Source: Hyalella azteca
Lineage: Eukaryota > Arthropoda > Malacostraca > Amphipoda > Hyalellidae
Direction of reading: 5' to 3'
DNA: 64,000 nucleotides
NCBI RefSeq assembly: GCF_000764305.2
Contig: NW_025944682.1
Location: 168,711-232,710 of the forward strand
Part shown: positions 36,516-49,033 of the stretch, piece by piece
Numbering within the stretch: the first letter of the stretch is position 1
Layout of the letters: each line of letters starts with the position of its first letter
Program-made: the position numbers and the translations under genes
The notes under the pieces: generated by a model
What the model was told of the DNA's origin: nothing
The model's input: the letters and a program-made list of their open reading frames with translations, nothing else
The model's database searches: none

Positions 36516-39500
36516 TCACGAATCCTTCCCATTGACGAGAGCATTGCCTACATGGGTACGAGCGACTTCACCGTTTTCAAGATTATTTACAGAACTGAGG
36601 TTCACAAAAGCGGTTGATAAGTTCCTTTCACCATTAATAAATGTCTTGCCTTCGCCGGTAATTTTACAATTGGATAGCTCAGTGATCGGATGTACAGAAA
36701 GGCGTTTAGAAGGATCTTTGCCAATCCTTAGGGACGGGCATGAAGGTGATGATCTTTGTCCATTAGTGACAAGAGCAGAAAGAGAATTTACAGCAACATC
36801 TTCTGTTATAATGGGCGTGACAGGCTCAGGAATGCTTTTTGCACATGCTTCGTTACATGAGCCTGTAGCATTCTTAGTAGCCAGCACTACAGCCTGGGAA
36901 TTTGGAAGATGGATGATGGTATGCTTAACAGCACTCGACACAGAGACAATCTCAATATTAGGATTTCTTTTCACATTCGGAGTATGGTCATGTTCGAGAT
37001 GAATAGCAGACGAGTTCTTACAGTCACCGTCAAGAGAATTAGTGGCTTTATGAAGCTCAATCAAAGGAGAAGCATCGCCGCCCCATGACGGGCTGAGCTT
37101 GCTTGAGGTTGCTCCAAGACGGCCGTTTGTGTCGACGCTATCAGGGCTGTCAGCTCTTCCAGACGACAAACAATCCTTGAGTGGTTTTACATTACCTGCA
37201 ATGTTTAAATTTATGAGTTAGAAAGGTTTATTCAATAATATACTGTGTTAATTCGATATCAACATATTTCCGATAGATTTTTTAGGCAAGAACTAAATTA
37301 AAATATTTTGTATCGAATTACCAATTGAAATATTCCAAATAAGATTAATTATCACAATAGGTTGTGGCAGTAATTTGCGTGCATCCAAAATTAAACGCAA
37401 GTTTTTATGATGTAAAACATAAAATATCCTTTAAACATTAATTAACCAATACTAAACATCGAAAATATACAAGAAAGATATACAAATGTATTAGACATTA
37501 AATCAAGTGAATGGAACTCCTCGGGGAATAAAATGCAGGAGGATGGTCAAAATTCCGAAACTGAAACTTTTTTATAAATAAACTAATAATGGAAAACCAA
37601 TTCAAGAAGAATTGAAGTTCTCACCCTCAATTGGTGCTGTTGAAATTTTGGATGCATCTTTTTTATCATGGAGTGTGGAGGAAGCATAGCTAGCCACTGC
37701 CAGGGGATGGTCTTTGGTCTCGTCGACGACGTTCTGCACGCCAGCTTGCAGAGCAAAGCCATCACGAACCCGAACTTTCATTTTCCAACTGTGCTTCGGA
37801 TTTGCATGCGTCGAATCCTGGGATTTAGCTCTCATCGGAAGCTTGGGAGCTTCAACAGCTTTAGATGCAGATAAATAGTGGGAAGATCGCTCTTCTTCAA
37901 GGAAACCCACAAACGAATTATCACCATCACTCAGCGAACTATTGTCTGCATCAAACAACTCGTCTAAATTGTAGCTCAAATCATCCGATTTGAGACACTT
38001 GGGATCACTTAAGTCACCTTCCTCCTCATCTGAGTCGGTGATTCTTAGAGTTAGCGTATCAAGGTTTTCCCTAGAAAATCTCTCCTCATTGACCAGCCTA
38101 TGCCTGTCATCTATTGTTTTAACAGCATCAACTACTTTAGTTTTCTCAGTTTCCTTACAATCATTTTTATTTTTGTCCTGAGTGTTTCTATTAGACACTA
38201 GAGATATCAGTTTAGCAGTAATTTCTTCTTTACTAATGGAGTCAGATGCCAATCCAAAATTATTTAGCTCAATACCGCTCTTCAATGCCTTTTCAGCCCG
38301 ATTAGGATTCAAAGCTTGGCTTGATGCTGCTTTTTTGCAAATCTCAAGCTCTGAGAGGTCACCAGATGCTGTAGATTTACTGCTCTTCACTGACTCAACG
38401 CTGTCTTTAACGTCGTTCTGCACACTTCCATGCTTGGCACTGCTGCTCTCATCAGCAACGCAAGGCTCGTCTTCTATTTCCATACGGCTGCACGGAGTTA
38501 AGCTGACATTACTTGGTGGCTGCCGTACTTTGTCAGTAGTTATCTCACGTGTCTGCAGGAGTTCAATGGACGTCTCTTTGGACGATTCTACAGACTGTGT
38601 ATTTGTCACATTTTCTTCAATTGCTCCTGATAACCCAGCCGTTTTTTCAATGGCTTTTGAAATTTCGGCATTTTCGACTATCTCGGCGTTTTTATACTTG
38701 TCTCGTGGTTCAGATTTCTCGGCTACAGTGGAGTTAGATGAGCTTGGACTGTCATCTCCAGCCAAATTTGGCCAGTCAAACTCCGGACTGTCAGTCATAC
38801 GCATATCATTTAAATCTTCTTGGGATGCACCTACCGAATCATTTTCAGTGACCTCGCTGTCATCAAGTTCATCTTCTTCCCCGGCAAAACTTGTATCAAC
38901 ATTCCTCAGGAGGCGATGTGAGAGTTGATCGAAATCCGAACCTGGTTCCTCCACTCCTTCTCGAAAGAGCTTATTCATCGCTTTAGCTACAGTGGCACTC
39001 TCGTCGTCTTTGCCAAAACCGCCTTCATAGTCATCATCATTTTCTTTGTCATACGGCAATGATGCATCTTCCTTTGAACCGAGAGAATATGAACTTTCAA
39101 TAACCACCTCGCAATTATTCAAGGGATCTATGAAGTCAGAATCTATTTCGTCTAAATCTAGGCTCTCCTGCTTTATCTCAACGTCGTTCTCGTTTTCAAA
39201 GGGATGATGAATTGTTACTAGATGAACACAGGCTTTTTTGGTAGCTCGGGATTTGTCATCTGGCGAGTTGTCCCCATAAGGAACATCAGTCCTTTGGTTG
39301 CTCCGACTTCTTTCTCTTTTCTTATTATTTGAAGAATAATTTTTAACATCCGTCATGAGACCTGAAGATTTTTGGGCAGAAATTGCACACATCAGAGGCT
39401 GAGATTGGGATTCTGAAGAATCAGACGAATTTGGTTTAGTCGTCTGATGAATGAATGGGTTAATTGGGGCGACGATTGACCGAGGTTGGATGTCACGAAT

Positions 39501-42500
39501 GTGTGCCTGAGAGGAGGATGGAAAACTTGATCGCACTGCTGTCTTAAAACGATTTTGATTTTTGAATTTGTGGATTTTTGATTTTGAGCTGATGAAATTA
39601 TTGGTAGGAGCGTTCTTACGCATATTTTTAGCCGAATCAACGTTACTTAAACTTTTGCTTACTGGAACGCCATTAGGAACGGCCCCGAGAGAATCACTTG
39701 TATTATTTACAGATGTGGCCGAACTGGTTCCAACTCCGTTGTGTATTAAAGCCTGCATGTTATTCATTACTCCTGAGCCAACAGACGGGACATTGCTACC
39801 GAGCGACGATGAATGGTGTATGCTGTTTGCGATGGAGGCGTTAAACTGAGTGTAAGCAGTCGGAAATACCGGATGTTTGCTCTTGTTGAATAGAGTTTTA
39901 ATTTGATTAACAGCTTGAGAAATGCTCGGTTTGGGTTGTTGTGATGCAGGCTGCAGCGGAGTTTTTTGGTGAAAAGTCGTAGAATTTTGAGGTTGCTGCA
40001 ATGTGCTGTGGACAATAGGAGCTCCCGAGACGACCGACTGCAGAAGTGTCCCAGGAAATGGAGTTTGCTGCGACAGTTGGGAGGACTGTGAAGAATGGCT
40101 GGCCTGTGAAAATTGCAAGGCTTGAGATAACTGGTTGTGGGGTGATAAATTTGTTGCTGGAGATAACTGGGTAAATGCATTTAGGCTAGAAGAAGGTAAA
40201 GTCGCGAGGCTGTGAAGACCAGAAGTGGGTATGGCGGTGAGTGTAGCAACACCAGCCGACAGTCCAGCCTGAGACACCGGCCTTACAATGAAAAGCTGCT
40301 GAGTTGTGGATGTGCTGAGACCTCCAACACCTCCGGTGAGGGCAATGGGCTGCAAGATAGGCAACTGCTGTTGCTGAAATGGTCCTGGCAAGCGCTGCGT
40401 TTGGATGGCAGTAGCCTGCTGAGGAAATTGCACCTGAAGTATTTGTTGCTGCATTTGTTGTTGAGTAAAATCAGGAGCTGGCTTCTGTACATTAGCAGCA
40501 GTTGAAGGAGGCGTAGGAGCTTTCATTTGTGAAGAAGTGATGAGGTCTCCTAGCAGAGTGTCCCTGGAGGTGGTGGGGAGACCAGCACGCAGGTCGGCAG
40601 CGTTAACTACCCACTCGAGATACTGCTTGTCACCCAAGCAGTTGCCCAGGGCGTTACCAAAGTTGCGCAATGCTCTCTTCAAACCATCTGACACTGCCTC
40701 CTGATCAGCACCAAAAATCGTCTTATTAAAATCATTTAAATGTTTATTCAGTTCACAAATATTTCACAATTAAGTGTAAAAATCAACAAAACATTAATCA
40801 TGATTAAAATATATCTATATTTTTGTACCTTAATGGTTTTGTTATGGAATTATATTAAAAAATGAATAGGTAACCATAATCATTATTAACCTTACTGTAA
40901 TTAATTAATGCCATCAAATTGTTCAACAACAGAAAATTTATATAATTTTATTGTGCATCCTCCTCTATAATGCAAATGAATGCAATATACTCTTCCTGTT
41001 ATTAGCCACCTATAAGAATTTAATGGAGTAGCATACATATACATAATGACGGGCTAGATATGAAAATTATGGAATGAAGCTTCAATTAAAACACTTAAAA
41101 GATCATCTTGCAAGCATTGGCAGAGCAAGAAAAAATAACAAGCAAACATAAAAGAGCAAGTGTTTGCACGTGATTTTTTCAAAGTGAGAAAATAATAATG
41201 GGACTAACCTTTCTAGCTTTTTCAATAGCTGAGCCCTTGGAAGGGAGGCCTTCAGAAACTCCATAGCCAAGCTCCTCATGATAAGTGCCATCTTTGAGAG
41301 TGACTCGCACACTGGCACTTACTCCAACAAAATAGCATCCATCAACCTCGTCCACATAATCTGGAGAAAATAATACATGTCATTCCACGAGCTTGTGAAC
41401 CAACAATTTCATGCAGCAATTCATGGTGGAATAATGTTTTTATAAGCTGGCAGAGTTTGTATAAAAGACGAGTAATATTTTCAACTAGAAGTCCGTAATA
41501 AATTGATACACAAATCATCCCACTTAACAGATCAATTAAAGAAAAATCTTATTTCAACAGCAGCAAATATGAGATCAGTAATGCTAATACTGCCACATAT
41601 GTACCAAATCATGTTCTGAACCCATTGCTGTTCAGTACTCTAAGGGTTGACATCTAAACTGTGAATTACCAATTGAATGAGAAGAAATGCTGTTGCTCCA
41701 GCCATTGAAGCCAAATATTTCATTGGCCAGGGATATGAGCCTCCAAGTTTCCACAAACGCTACTCGTTGTCCTTCAGATGAAGAAGGCCTTTGACTGATA
41801 AGTGCAGGACCCAACTTCTTGCCAAGTGTTGTCTGTAGTTTGGTTTGGTCATCCCCAACAAACACATGCTGCAACAGAGAATCTACTTATACCACTGCAC
41901 AACACTTCAAAATTGATAAGACAAACGTTCATTACAAAATTCAGCACAATTACATTTGAATAAACTTGCCAATTTTGCTGATGCCACATTTTTTTCTTAA
42001 AACTGCAAAGAGCTCTTTATTATATTGAAAAAAAAAATTCAACATATTTTCCAATGGATATAGAATGTAATTTTTCACAATGAAAACTGATTACTTCAAG
42101 ATATTTCTAACAGGAAAACAAGAATTCTTGTTGCCACAATTTTGGCACCCTCCACAATTGGCAAGCCACTAATCACTAGGCAGGTGGCAATATACCTATA
42201 TAGATATAAGCAATAAATGCAAATTGCAGAGTTAAAAATAATGTATCATGGAACTCGGAGCTAAAGACTTGAAGCTGTGGTTGACCTACAACTAATTTAT
42301 GTGAAGGTTGCCAAATGAAGGGGTTGCAACCATAATTTTGAACTAAGTATGTAGGAAAAACTGAGTTCTTGAAAAATATTCCCACTTACATTGTACCAAC
42401 AATGACCAATTTCTACTCTTCCTTGTCTTTACTTGGACATGCAAGGCTTTAAGAAAAATAATAATGTGAAAACTTTTACATCAAGTGAGCCTAAATGAAG

Positions 42501-42890
42501 CTGCTCAAAGTTGTTTGCAGTATAAACAAAGAATATGATGATTTACTGCAACCATTTAAAGTCATTTTTAGGCATCTTATCAAAAATTAAAGTAAGTGCA
42601 TCACTCCTCCTATCTTAAGTTTTGAAATTCTGTAAATGTTATTCCACTTAATTTAAATACCTACCCTATGAAACGAGTCTCAGTGACTTTCCCTGATCTC
42701 CAGTAATTACATTTAAAGCCCTATTTGGACTTGTACAAGCAACTCCCAAGCAAGACAAAAGTAATAAAAAATTTATTGATGGTTTGATAATAACAAAAAC
42801 CTGAATAATTAAATTAAAAAATTTGAATGCACATACCTCACCAAATGAACCATTCATTCCTTTAGACAATTTGCCAGGGTCTGCAGCCAT
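36516..42890 (-). CDS. RAD52: RAD52 recombination mediator with giant C-terminal extension
   Basis: Five exons (42837-42890, 41670-41868, 41209-41360, 37625-40700, 36516-37195) total 4,161 nt, a complete frame of 1,386 residues from ATG to TGA. RAD52 forms nuclear rings that anneal single strands. Residues ~19-165 are the RAD52 annealing domain: [41 protein letters not shown], then [20 protein letters not shown]. Human DNA-binding K152, R153 and R156 correspond to K143, R144 and R147; R55 matches R45; Tyr65 is replaced by Phe56. The human protein has 418 residues; here a ~1,220-residue tail is Gln-rich (near 190-240), then Ser/Asn-rich, then acidic, with a basic NKKRERSRS patch that may be a nuclear signal. 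Most of the tail is one 3-kb exon. RAD51- or RPA-binding sites were not identified. The acceptor GTTTCAG at about 42.93 kb marks a 5' UTR intron. Confidence 0.96.
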
Positions 42891-43774
42891 GTTGCAACAG
42901 GTACTTGTGTCACTTTAAGAGGTCGCTACATTAACTGAAACAAAGTTACACGTCATAAACAAATTGAGCCGAATTTTACTTCAATTTTATGCATACAACA
43001 CATACCGTACTAATAGTAAAATACAAATTTTACAAGAGTTTTGCCTTGATTATTTTTCAAAGTGAACAAGCCTAGATTATTTTTTTCAAGTAATTTGCCT
43101 TGCAAATTATACAGTTTACTGCACTAGATGAGCTTCATTAAAATTGGCCACTTAATAAAATTCATATTCTGAATACTTTTGCTTCCTGAAAATCTGCACA
43201 TGGCATTGTCACCTGCTGATGGAGACTATTATTCTTCTAATGAAATCAAAAGAAATTTAAACACTACATCACTAATGAGAAGCATTGGACTAACAACCTA
43301 AATTCACCAGAGCAAAGAAAAATTGTGGCAAGATAAACGATGATTTTTGCCTAATTTGAAATCTTTTCATTTATTTACATAGATCATCCAATTTTTTTAG
43401 AAATGAATAGTGTGCATTTTTTGCACATAAGATATGTAAAGGCATACATGCATTTGGGGTCAAGATAATAATGAGAAACTTGTGCCTCTTTTTAGTTATT
43501 GTGAACTGAATGTAAGTTATAGGATAACATTCAACCCATATTGTGATCTAATTAAAAAGATGCAGCGATTTTACCTAGAAAAAATGTTAACAAGCCTCAT
43601 CATAAACTAGTCATTTTTGTTATTTTTGAATAAGCTAAAAGTAAATTTTTAGTGTTAACAATATCTTTTTTACTCTAGCAGAACTCTGACCTTCAGAAAA
43701 TAAGTAACTCCAAATATCTTAACCCTTTGATCTTGGATACATTGACCATTGTCAATGCTACTTATACCTAGAGG

Positions 43775-43950
43775 CAGAGGTGGGCAGTAGCGCGCTACAT
43801 GTAGCGGCCGCTACTAGCGGCCGCTACATTTTCAGTAGCGGTAGCGGTAGCGGCTCTACATTTAAGGCAATGTAGCGGTAGCGGTAGCGTCCGCTACATA
43901 TTTAAGTAGCGATACGAGGTTTTGCCGCTACAGCGCTACCGCTACATTTA
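43775..43950. mobile_element. hAT-type terminus with GTAGCG repeats, truncated by gap
   Basis: Begins CAGAGGTGGGCAGTAGCGCG and continues as imperfect GTAGCGGTAGCGG repeats and GCGGCCGCTAC palindromes. The start resembles hAT termini (CAGAGGTGGG). The other end is lost in the N gap that follows. Confidence 0.5.
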
Positions 43951-44071
43951 NNNNNNNNNNNNNNNNNNNNNNNNNNNNNNNNNNNNNNNNNNNNNNNNNN
44001 NNNNNNNNNNNNNNNNNNNNNNNNNNNNNNNNNNNNNNNNNNNNNNNNNNNNAGATGTGTATAAGAGACAG
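43951..44071. other. Assembly gap (N) followed by Tn5 adapter
   Basis: 102 N bases (43951-44052) are followed by AGATGTGTATAAGAGACAG, the Tn5 mosaic end. This is unremoved library adapter at a contig edge, not genomic sequence. Confidence 0.97.
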
Positions 44072-44475
44072 GCAAAGGAGGGCAGAAGAAAGGAAGAGAG
44101 AGCAAAGGAGGGCAGGAGAAAGGAAGAGAGAGCAAAGGAGGGCAGGAGAAGGGAAGAGAGCAAAGGAGGGCAGGAGAAGGGAAGAGAGAGCAAAGGAGGG
44201 CAGGAGAAGGGAAGAGAGAGCAAAGGAGGGCAGGAGAAGGGAAGAGAGAGCAAAGGATGGCAGGAGAAGGGAAGAGAGCAAATGAGGGCAGGAGAAGGGA
44301 AGAGAGCAAAGGAGGGCAGGAGAAGGGAAGAGAGAGCAAAGGATGGCAGAAGAAAGGAATAGAGAGCAAAGGAGGGTAGGAGAAGGGAAGAGAGAGCAAA
44401 GGATGGCAGGAGAAGAGAAGAGAGAGCAAGGAGGGTAGGTGAAGGGAAGAGAGAGCAAAGGATGGCAGGAATGAG
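44072..44475 (+). repeat. Polypurine minisatellite, ~30-bp unit
   Basis: About 13 units of the type GCAAAGGAGGGCAGGAGAAG plus GGAAGAGAGA, almost free of pyrimidines on this strand. All minus-strand frames are open and give Leu/Pro/Ser repeats, which are artefacts. The array ends at an adapter and gap, so the assembled copy number is a minimum. Confidence 0.93.
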
Positions 44476-45192
44476 GTGAGAAAAAAGAGGAGGCATGGTG
44501 AGGAGAGGTAATTATTATTCTGCAGAGCAGTTATTGCGGCATTTGGTTTGAACAAACTTCAAGGTTATGTTATACAAAAGATTAATAGCAAGAAAAAAAT
44601 AAATAGACACAAAAAAGGACAGAAATGACTAAGCACTTGATTCATATGCTCTACTAAATATTTTCCAATTTAAGCATTGATGAAACACCTGCAACAAAGG
44701 AGCCAATGTTACGGAAGCCAACAGATAGTTCCAGTGTCTGGCGGCGGCCAGCTGGGAACTTTCTGTTGCCAACGGTAAATAGATGTGTAGATGGAAAAAC
44801 AATCTTTGCCATTGATGACGAATGTAATTGTCTTCTAGAAGGCAAATCCTACAAGTGCTGCCAATGTTCCATTAGATAAGAAGGCACCACACCATGATGG
44901 ATTGGTACATCAGAACAATGACCTTGAACAGATTGTGTTGCTGCATGCAAAGCCAGTGAAGATTGCACAATATCTGCATCACAAGGTCAAATCTTTGCTT
45001 ATTGCACACAAGTCAAGCAGCAGCATTCATTACAGATTGCAGTTTATTAAGTGCCAGAAGTCCATAAATTGTGGCATTGCCATAGTCCAATTGGGTCAGA
45101 ATGAGCACCACCACAAGGGCCTCAATGACTGGTCTACAGAGACAGCAGCTGATGCAATGTATTTGTCACAGACCGCTAATAAGGATTGCTCG

Positions 45193-47059
45193 AAGGGTAC
45201 GTACTGGTATTTGGAAAAAAATTCCATGACTTTTCCCATGACTCTCCATGACCATCAATATAATTTTCCAAGACTCATATATGACAGGTTTAGCATGACT
45301 GAAAGACTAACCATGCATCTTCTATCATCTCCTACAGTTGATAAATGGCAAATGTGTAAATGCATAGGGCAGGCAGACACAGAAGAACAAAAATGACACA
45401 TATCTGAAAATCAAGCCAACACTGGTATTATTATGAATTCAATAGTGTTGAATCACAACAAATATTGAGTAATGCACACAAGGTTGTATATGATAATGTC
45501 AATACAGTTCAGAAGACTCTTCAACACCACTACCCTAACCTTCAACTGGCAGCTATTTCATCAACTTTTTCTTTAATGTTCAGTTCACGAGTGTCTAGCT
45601 TCGTTTTCAAAGATCACCACATGGCAACCAACTTCACAATAATTTTCAAATCTCCCTTTCTCTCCATTGCTACTGCATATTCATGTGCTGCTTGCTCAAG
45701 CACCTTGATGCCCTTCTCTGTATGCCTTTTCTTATTCAGTTATCTAGCTCATCCAACATAGCCTTCCTCTTCTGGGTTTTCTGGGCCTTCTTGTTAGTTT
45801 AGTTTAGTGGCCAAATGTTACTAGAGCTTCAGCTATTTAGCTATCTTGCACCAAAAGTCAAGATGAACATCACCAAAGAGGTGGAAGGTTTCAATTGTCC
45901 AGCCCGCTGAAGCTGGCTCGAAAGAAGCAGTGTTAGCATCAAGAGACAAAGTGACAAGGAGGGACAAGTGAAAAGCAACAGAAACAGACACTCGAACAAG
46001 AATTTACTTACACAGGACGCCAGCCGCCTGCATGAGACAGAGAAAGGAAATGCAAGGAATCCTACCTAAATAATAACTTAACCCTACAACTGTCACCTAC
46101 AGTCAGACACCGTGAGCTCAGCGATAGGGCACTCAGGAACAATCCCCCTAGGAGCGCGAATTCCCATAGGACTTCTGACAAGCACAGAAAAGCATCAAAA
46201 GTCCCCCCTGAGGGGAATTTCTGGGCCTTTGCATTCTGCTCTTTCTTTTCTGCCAAAGAAGTATTGTTGGCTGTTTTTGTACAGCCAGCTGCAAGCAGCA
46301 TCTTCTTGGTGATGGTCATCTTGTCCAGGCCACCAACATGTGCAATATGATCAACCACAGCACACAGGGCAACCACAGTTTGCTCTTTCATGTTGTGTCA
46401 TGATTTCCTTGTTGAACAAGAACCTTCTTTCATCCGTGGTGTAGCCATGAGACAGGAGCATGAGCAACTGCACTACATTCCAGAGCTTCTAGTAGGTGCT
46501 CTTTGACAGAATGGCATGCCAAAAAGTGTCCAGTCAATCAGAAGTTGAAAATGCTAAAACTGTGTGTTCAGTTCACTGCAATGTTTTGATTCATCTCTTA
46601 AGACTGCACAACATCATTCATATCTGCATTAGGGAATCTTTTGGCATAAACAAGCAAAGTGAGACAGTTCTTCAACTGTGTCTTGTCAGCTTCCTTACAG
46701 TCCTTCTTGATGAAGACTTTTGGCACCAGCCATCTCAGGTTCCTAACAAGTCCATACCTGAGAGGGCTCTTGTCCAGTAGCTTTTGGACTACATCCTGCA
46801 TGACGTCCTGTGCTCGTATCTTGAAAGTGAGAACTTGCAGTGCACTTGCCTTGTTGTCTTCAAGCTGTTTTTTTATCCTGGTACTGGCCATGTAACCAAC
46901 ATCAACATCAACTTTATTGTGGGAAATCAAAATGCCTTTTGTTCCATGACTTTCCTTTTGTTCCATGACCTGAAGCAAAATCCAATGACTTTCCAGGCCT
47001 GGAAATGAAAAATTAAATTCCATGACTTTCCAGGTTTTCCATGACCGGTATGCACCCTG
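45193..47059 (-). mobile_element. hAT-like transposon of ~1.87 kb
   Basis: The right end read on the minus strand, CAGGGTGCATACCGGTCATG, matches the left end AAGGGTACGTACTGGTATTT as a diverged inverted repeat. CCATGACTTTCC-type subterminal repeats lie inside both ends. Flanks TTGCTCG and TGCTTGCC are only weakly similar, so the target duplication is not convincing. It contains a decayed minus-strand gene, listed separately. Confidence 0.6.
45480..47000 (-). pseudogene. Decayed transposon-associated gene
   Basis: Read from the right, fragments in shifting frames include KLLDKSPLRYGLVRNLRWL, then GGLDKMTITKKMLLAAG, then RKGDLKIIVKLVAM near the left end. A segment of type 'LL-x-x-SPL-x-Y-x-x-VRN-L' followed by a coiled, Lys/Glu-rich end is a pattern I associate with transposon-borne proteins of animals. 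Frameshifts and stops separate the pieces. The exact family is not certain. Confidence 0.45.
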
Positions 47060-47523
47060 TGCTTGCCTCAACCAAATTTAACACCAAGATAATTCCCCAA
47101 CTGATTGGTGATTGCAAAGAATTTGACTTGCTAAGCTCTTAAATGCTTCTGACCAACAAATCAACATAAGTGCTGTACAGTACTTTATTTAGTCAAAGTT
47201 TGAATTTCAAGACATTTCAATGACCATGTCCAAAACAATCAAGTTACCAATACCGTCAACCGGGGCTACTCGGGATGGGTGGGGTAACTCGGGACAGTCC
47301 TCCAACATGGCGTATAACTGTTTTAGTAGCAAAACTAATTGGAATATTGCAAAACTAAATATAGTGGCATAAATGTCAACATTTTTCCTATCTATGTAGT
47401 ATAAAGGAAGTTCCAAAATACTATCACTAGCTTTGAAAAATTCCTGAAAAAATGGTGAAAAACAATATTTTGGAAAGTTAATTCTGCTAAGGTCTGTAGT
47501 AAAAAAAATATTCACCGTATTAA

Positions 47524-48008
47524 CACGTTGGCCGCGATTGCTGATTTGGCCCGAATGCCGTACGGGCGATAGGTTCAAACTTGTATATCTTCAGTTACCC
47601 GGCAGATAGCAAGGAGAAAAGTTGTGTGCAGCTCTGCAGGGGTATTTTCTGTCATTGTGTCATGTAAAATTCGTGGCCGCATTTGGTGCACATCGCTCAG
47701 GGTTGAAATTCGTCATTATTCCTGGCGATGTGTACCAAATGAAGCCATGCCTGTTGTGGCTCATATTGGCTCATGCTGCCTATCGTAATCACTTCTAATA
47801 CTGTGGGCGATGTGTACCAAGCAAAGACATGCATCTATGGCTCATATTGAACATGCCTATTTAATTGCATCATTGAAATTTTAAATTTGAAAGAGTAATA
47901 AGATTTTATAAAAATATGTATTTTTCATATGAATGTACCACATGTGTACACATTGCGATTCTGAGAAGTGCAGCGTGTACATATATGGCGCACATCGCGG
48001 CCAACGTG
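47524..48008. mobile_element. piggyBac-type MITE, 485 bp, nested
   Basis: Perfect termini CACGTTGGCCGCGA / TCGCGGCCAACGTG are bounded by TTAA at 47520-47523 and 48009-48012. Subterminal words such as GCGATGTGTACCAA recur. No coding capacity. It lies inside the 2.2-kb element. Confidence 0.92.
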
Positions 48009-48457
48009 TTAAAAAATTTTACTTGCATAAAAGTTGCACCCAGGTGTCGGCTTGAAATCGTAATTGATAGATTTTGCCTATCTCATTCGAAAAAAATGGC
48101 GGTCATTTCCGCACGGCGGGGCTACTCGGGACACCCTCCGGGGCTATTCGGGACACCCCCAAAAGCGCATTTACAGTAGAACCTCAGTTAGCAAAGGCTC
48201 CGGTTAAGAAAAAAATTTGATTAAAAACAACGAATATTGATTACATTTACCTTGCTGAGCGAAAAAAAGTTCACTTATCAAAAAATTAGTGCATCATCGG
48301 TCATCACAAAATTGTGCATAGAATGTCATATTTAGAATTGTGCACCAGGCATCATAGAATGAAAAGTAATTGACCTAAACTATGATTTATTTCTTCAAAC
48401 CATATGATGGTTGTCACTAAAACATTCCTTTCTGTTTCAGGTATGTTTTTCATGATC

Positions 48458-48606
48458 TTTTTAGCGCATTTTCTCATTTATGGAAAAAATGCACTATTGT
48501 GCTCGCCATGTCCATCTGTCTGTCCAGCCGCCACCTCAAGTTTTCGTCGACAAGAAAATGCGCTCTCTGTCACTCACTGCAGTGAGTACTGAGTTATATT
48601 TTTTTA
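48458..48606 (+). mobile_element. Dispersed (GTCY)n element, copy 5, nested
   Basis: Begins TTTTTAGCGCATTTTCTC and ends CTGAGTTATATTTTTTT. The GTCY tract is reduced to about three units. It carries the ACTCACTGCAGTGAGT palindrome intact. Confidence 0.85.
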
Positions 48607-48820
48607 TAGTAAATTCACTTAACCCAGTTAAAATGGTGTGAAATTACAAGCCGTCTTATAAGCTTACAGATACAGAAAAAATGCTATAAGGCTGCTGATA
48701 TGAAGCTTGCAGTGGACAAGGTTGTTGTAAATGCTCAAGGGCATGTTCATGGATATGGTAATATCACATCAATAATACAGTAATAATAAGCAATAATACA
48801 GTAATATCACATCAATAATA

Positions 48821-49033
48821 CCAGTCAACTGGGGTGACTTTGGCTGCTGGGTGACTTCCACCCTGTTTTTGATTTTGTTTTGCAAACAAAAGCGGGGTCA
48901 TAAAGGATGGCCAAAGTCACTTTGGCGTTTATGACCTTGTTTATGACCCTGGCGTTTATGACCCCGGCATTTACGACCCCGTTTTTGTTTGCAAAACAAA
49001 ATCAAAAACACAGCCAAAGTTGCCCCAGTTGAT
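48821..49033. mobile_element. Palindromic MITE, ~213 bp, nested
   Basis: Ends CCAGTCAACTGGGG and CCCCAGTTGATGA are inverted repeats flanked by TA. Inside, TTGATTTTGTTTTGCAAACA and its complement TGTTTGCAAAACAAAATCAA form the arms of an almost complete palindrome. The ends resemble those of the host 2.2-kb element (TCAACYGGGG), suggesting a related family. Confidence 0.85.

Noticed and set aside
36532..37002. Plus-strand frame of 156 residues
   Set aside because: Antisense shadow of the last RAD52 exon.
38182..38928. Plus-strand frame of 248 residues
   Set aside because: Antisense shadow of the RAD52 long exon; the minus strand has continuous phase and homology.
43902..44555. Long minus-strand Leu/Pro/Ser frames crossing N bases
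   Set aside because: They join repeat, gap and Tn5 adapter translation, so they are artefacts.
44902..45396. Plus-strand frame of 164 residues
   Set aside because: No family resemblance or splice support; its right part enters the hAT-like terminus. Perhaps a decayed fragment, but not supportable.
47207..47578. Minus-strand frame of 123 residues
   Set aside because: It runs through transposon terminal repeats and into the TTAA MITE boundary, with no coding signature.
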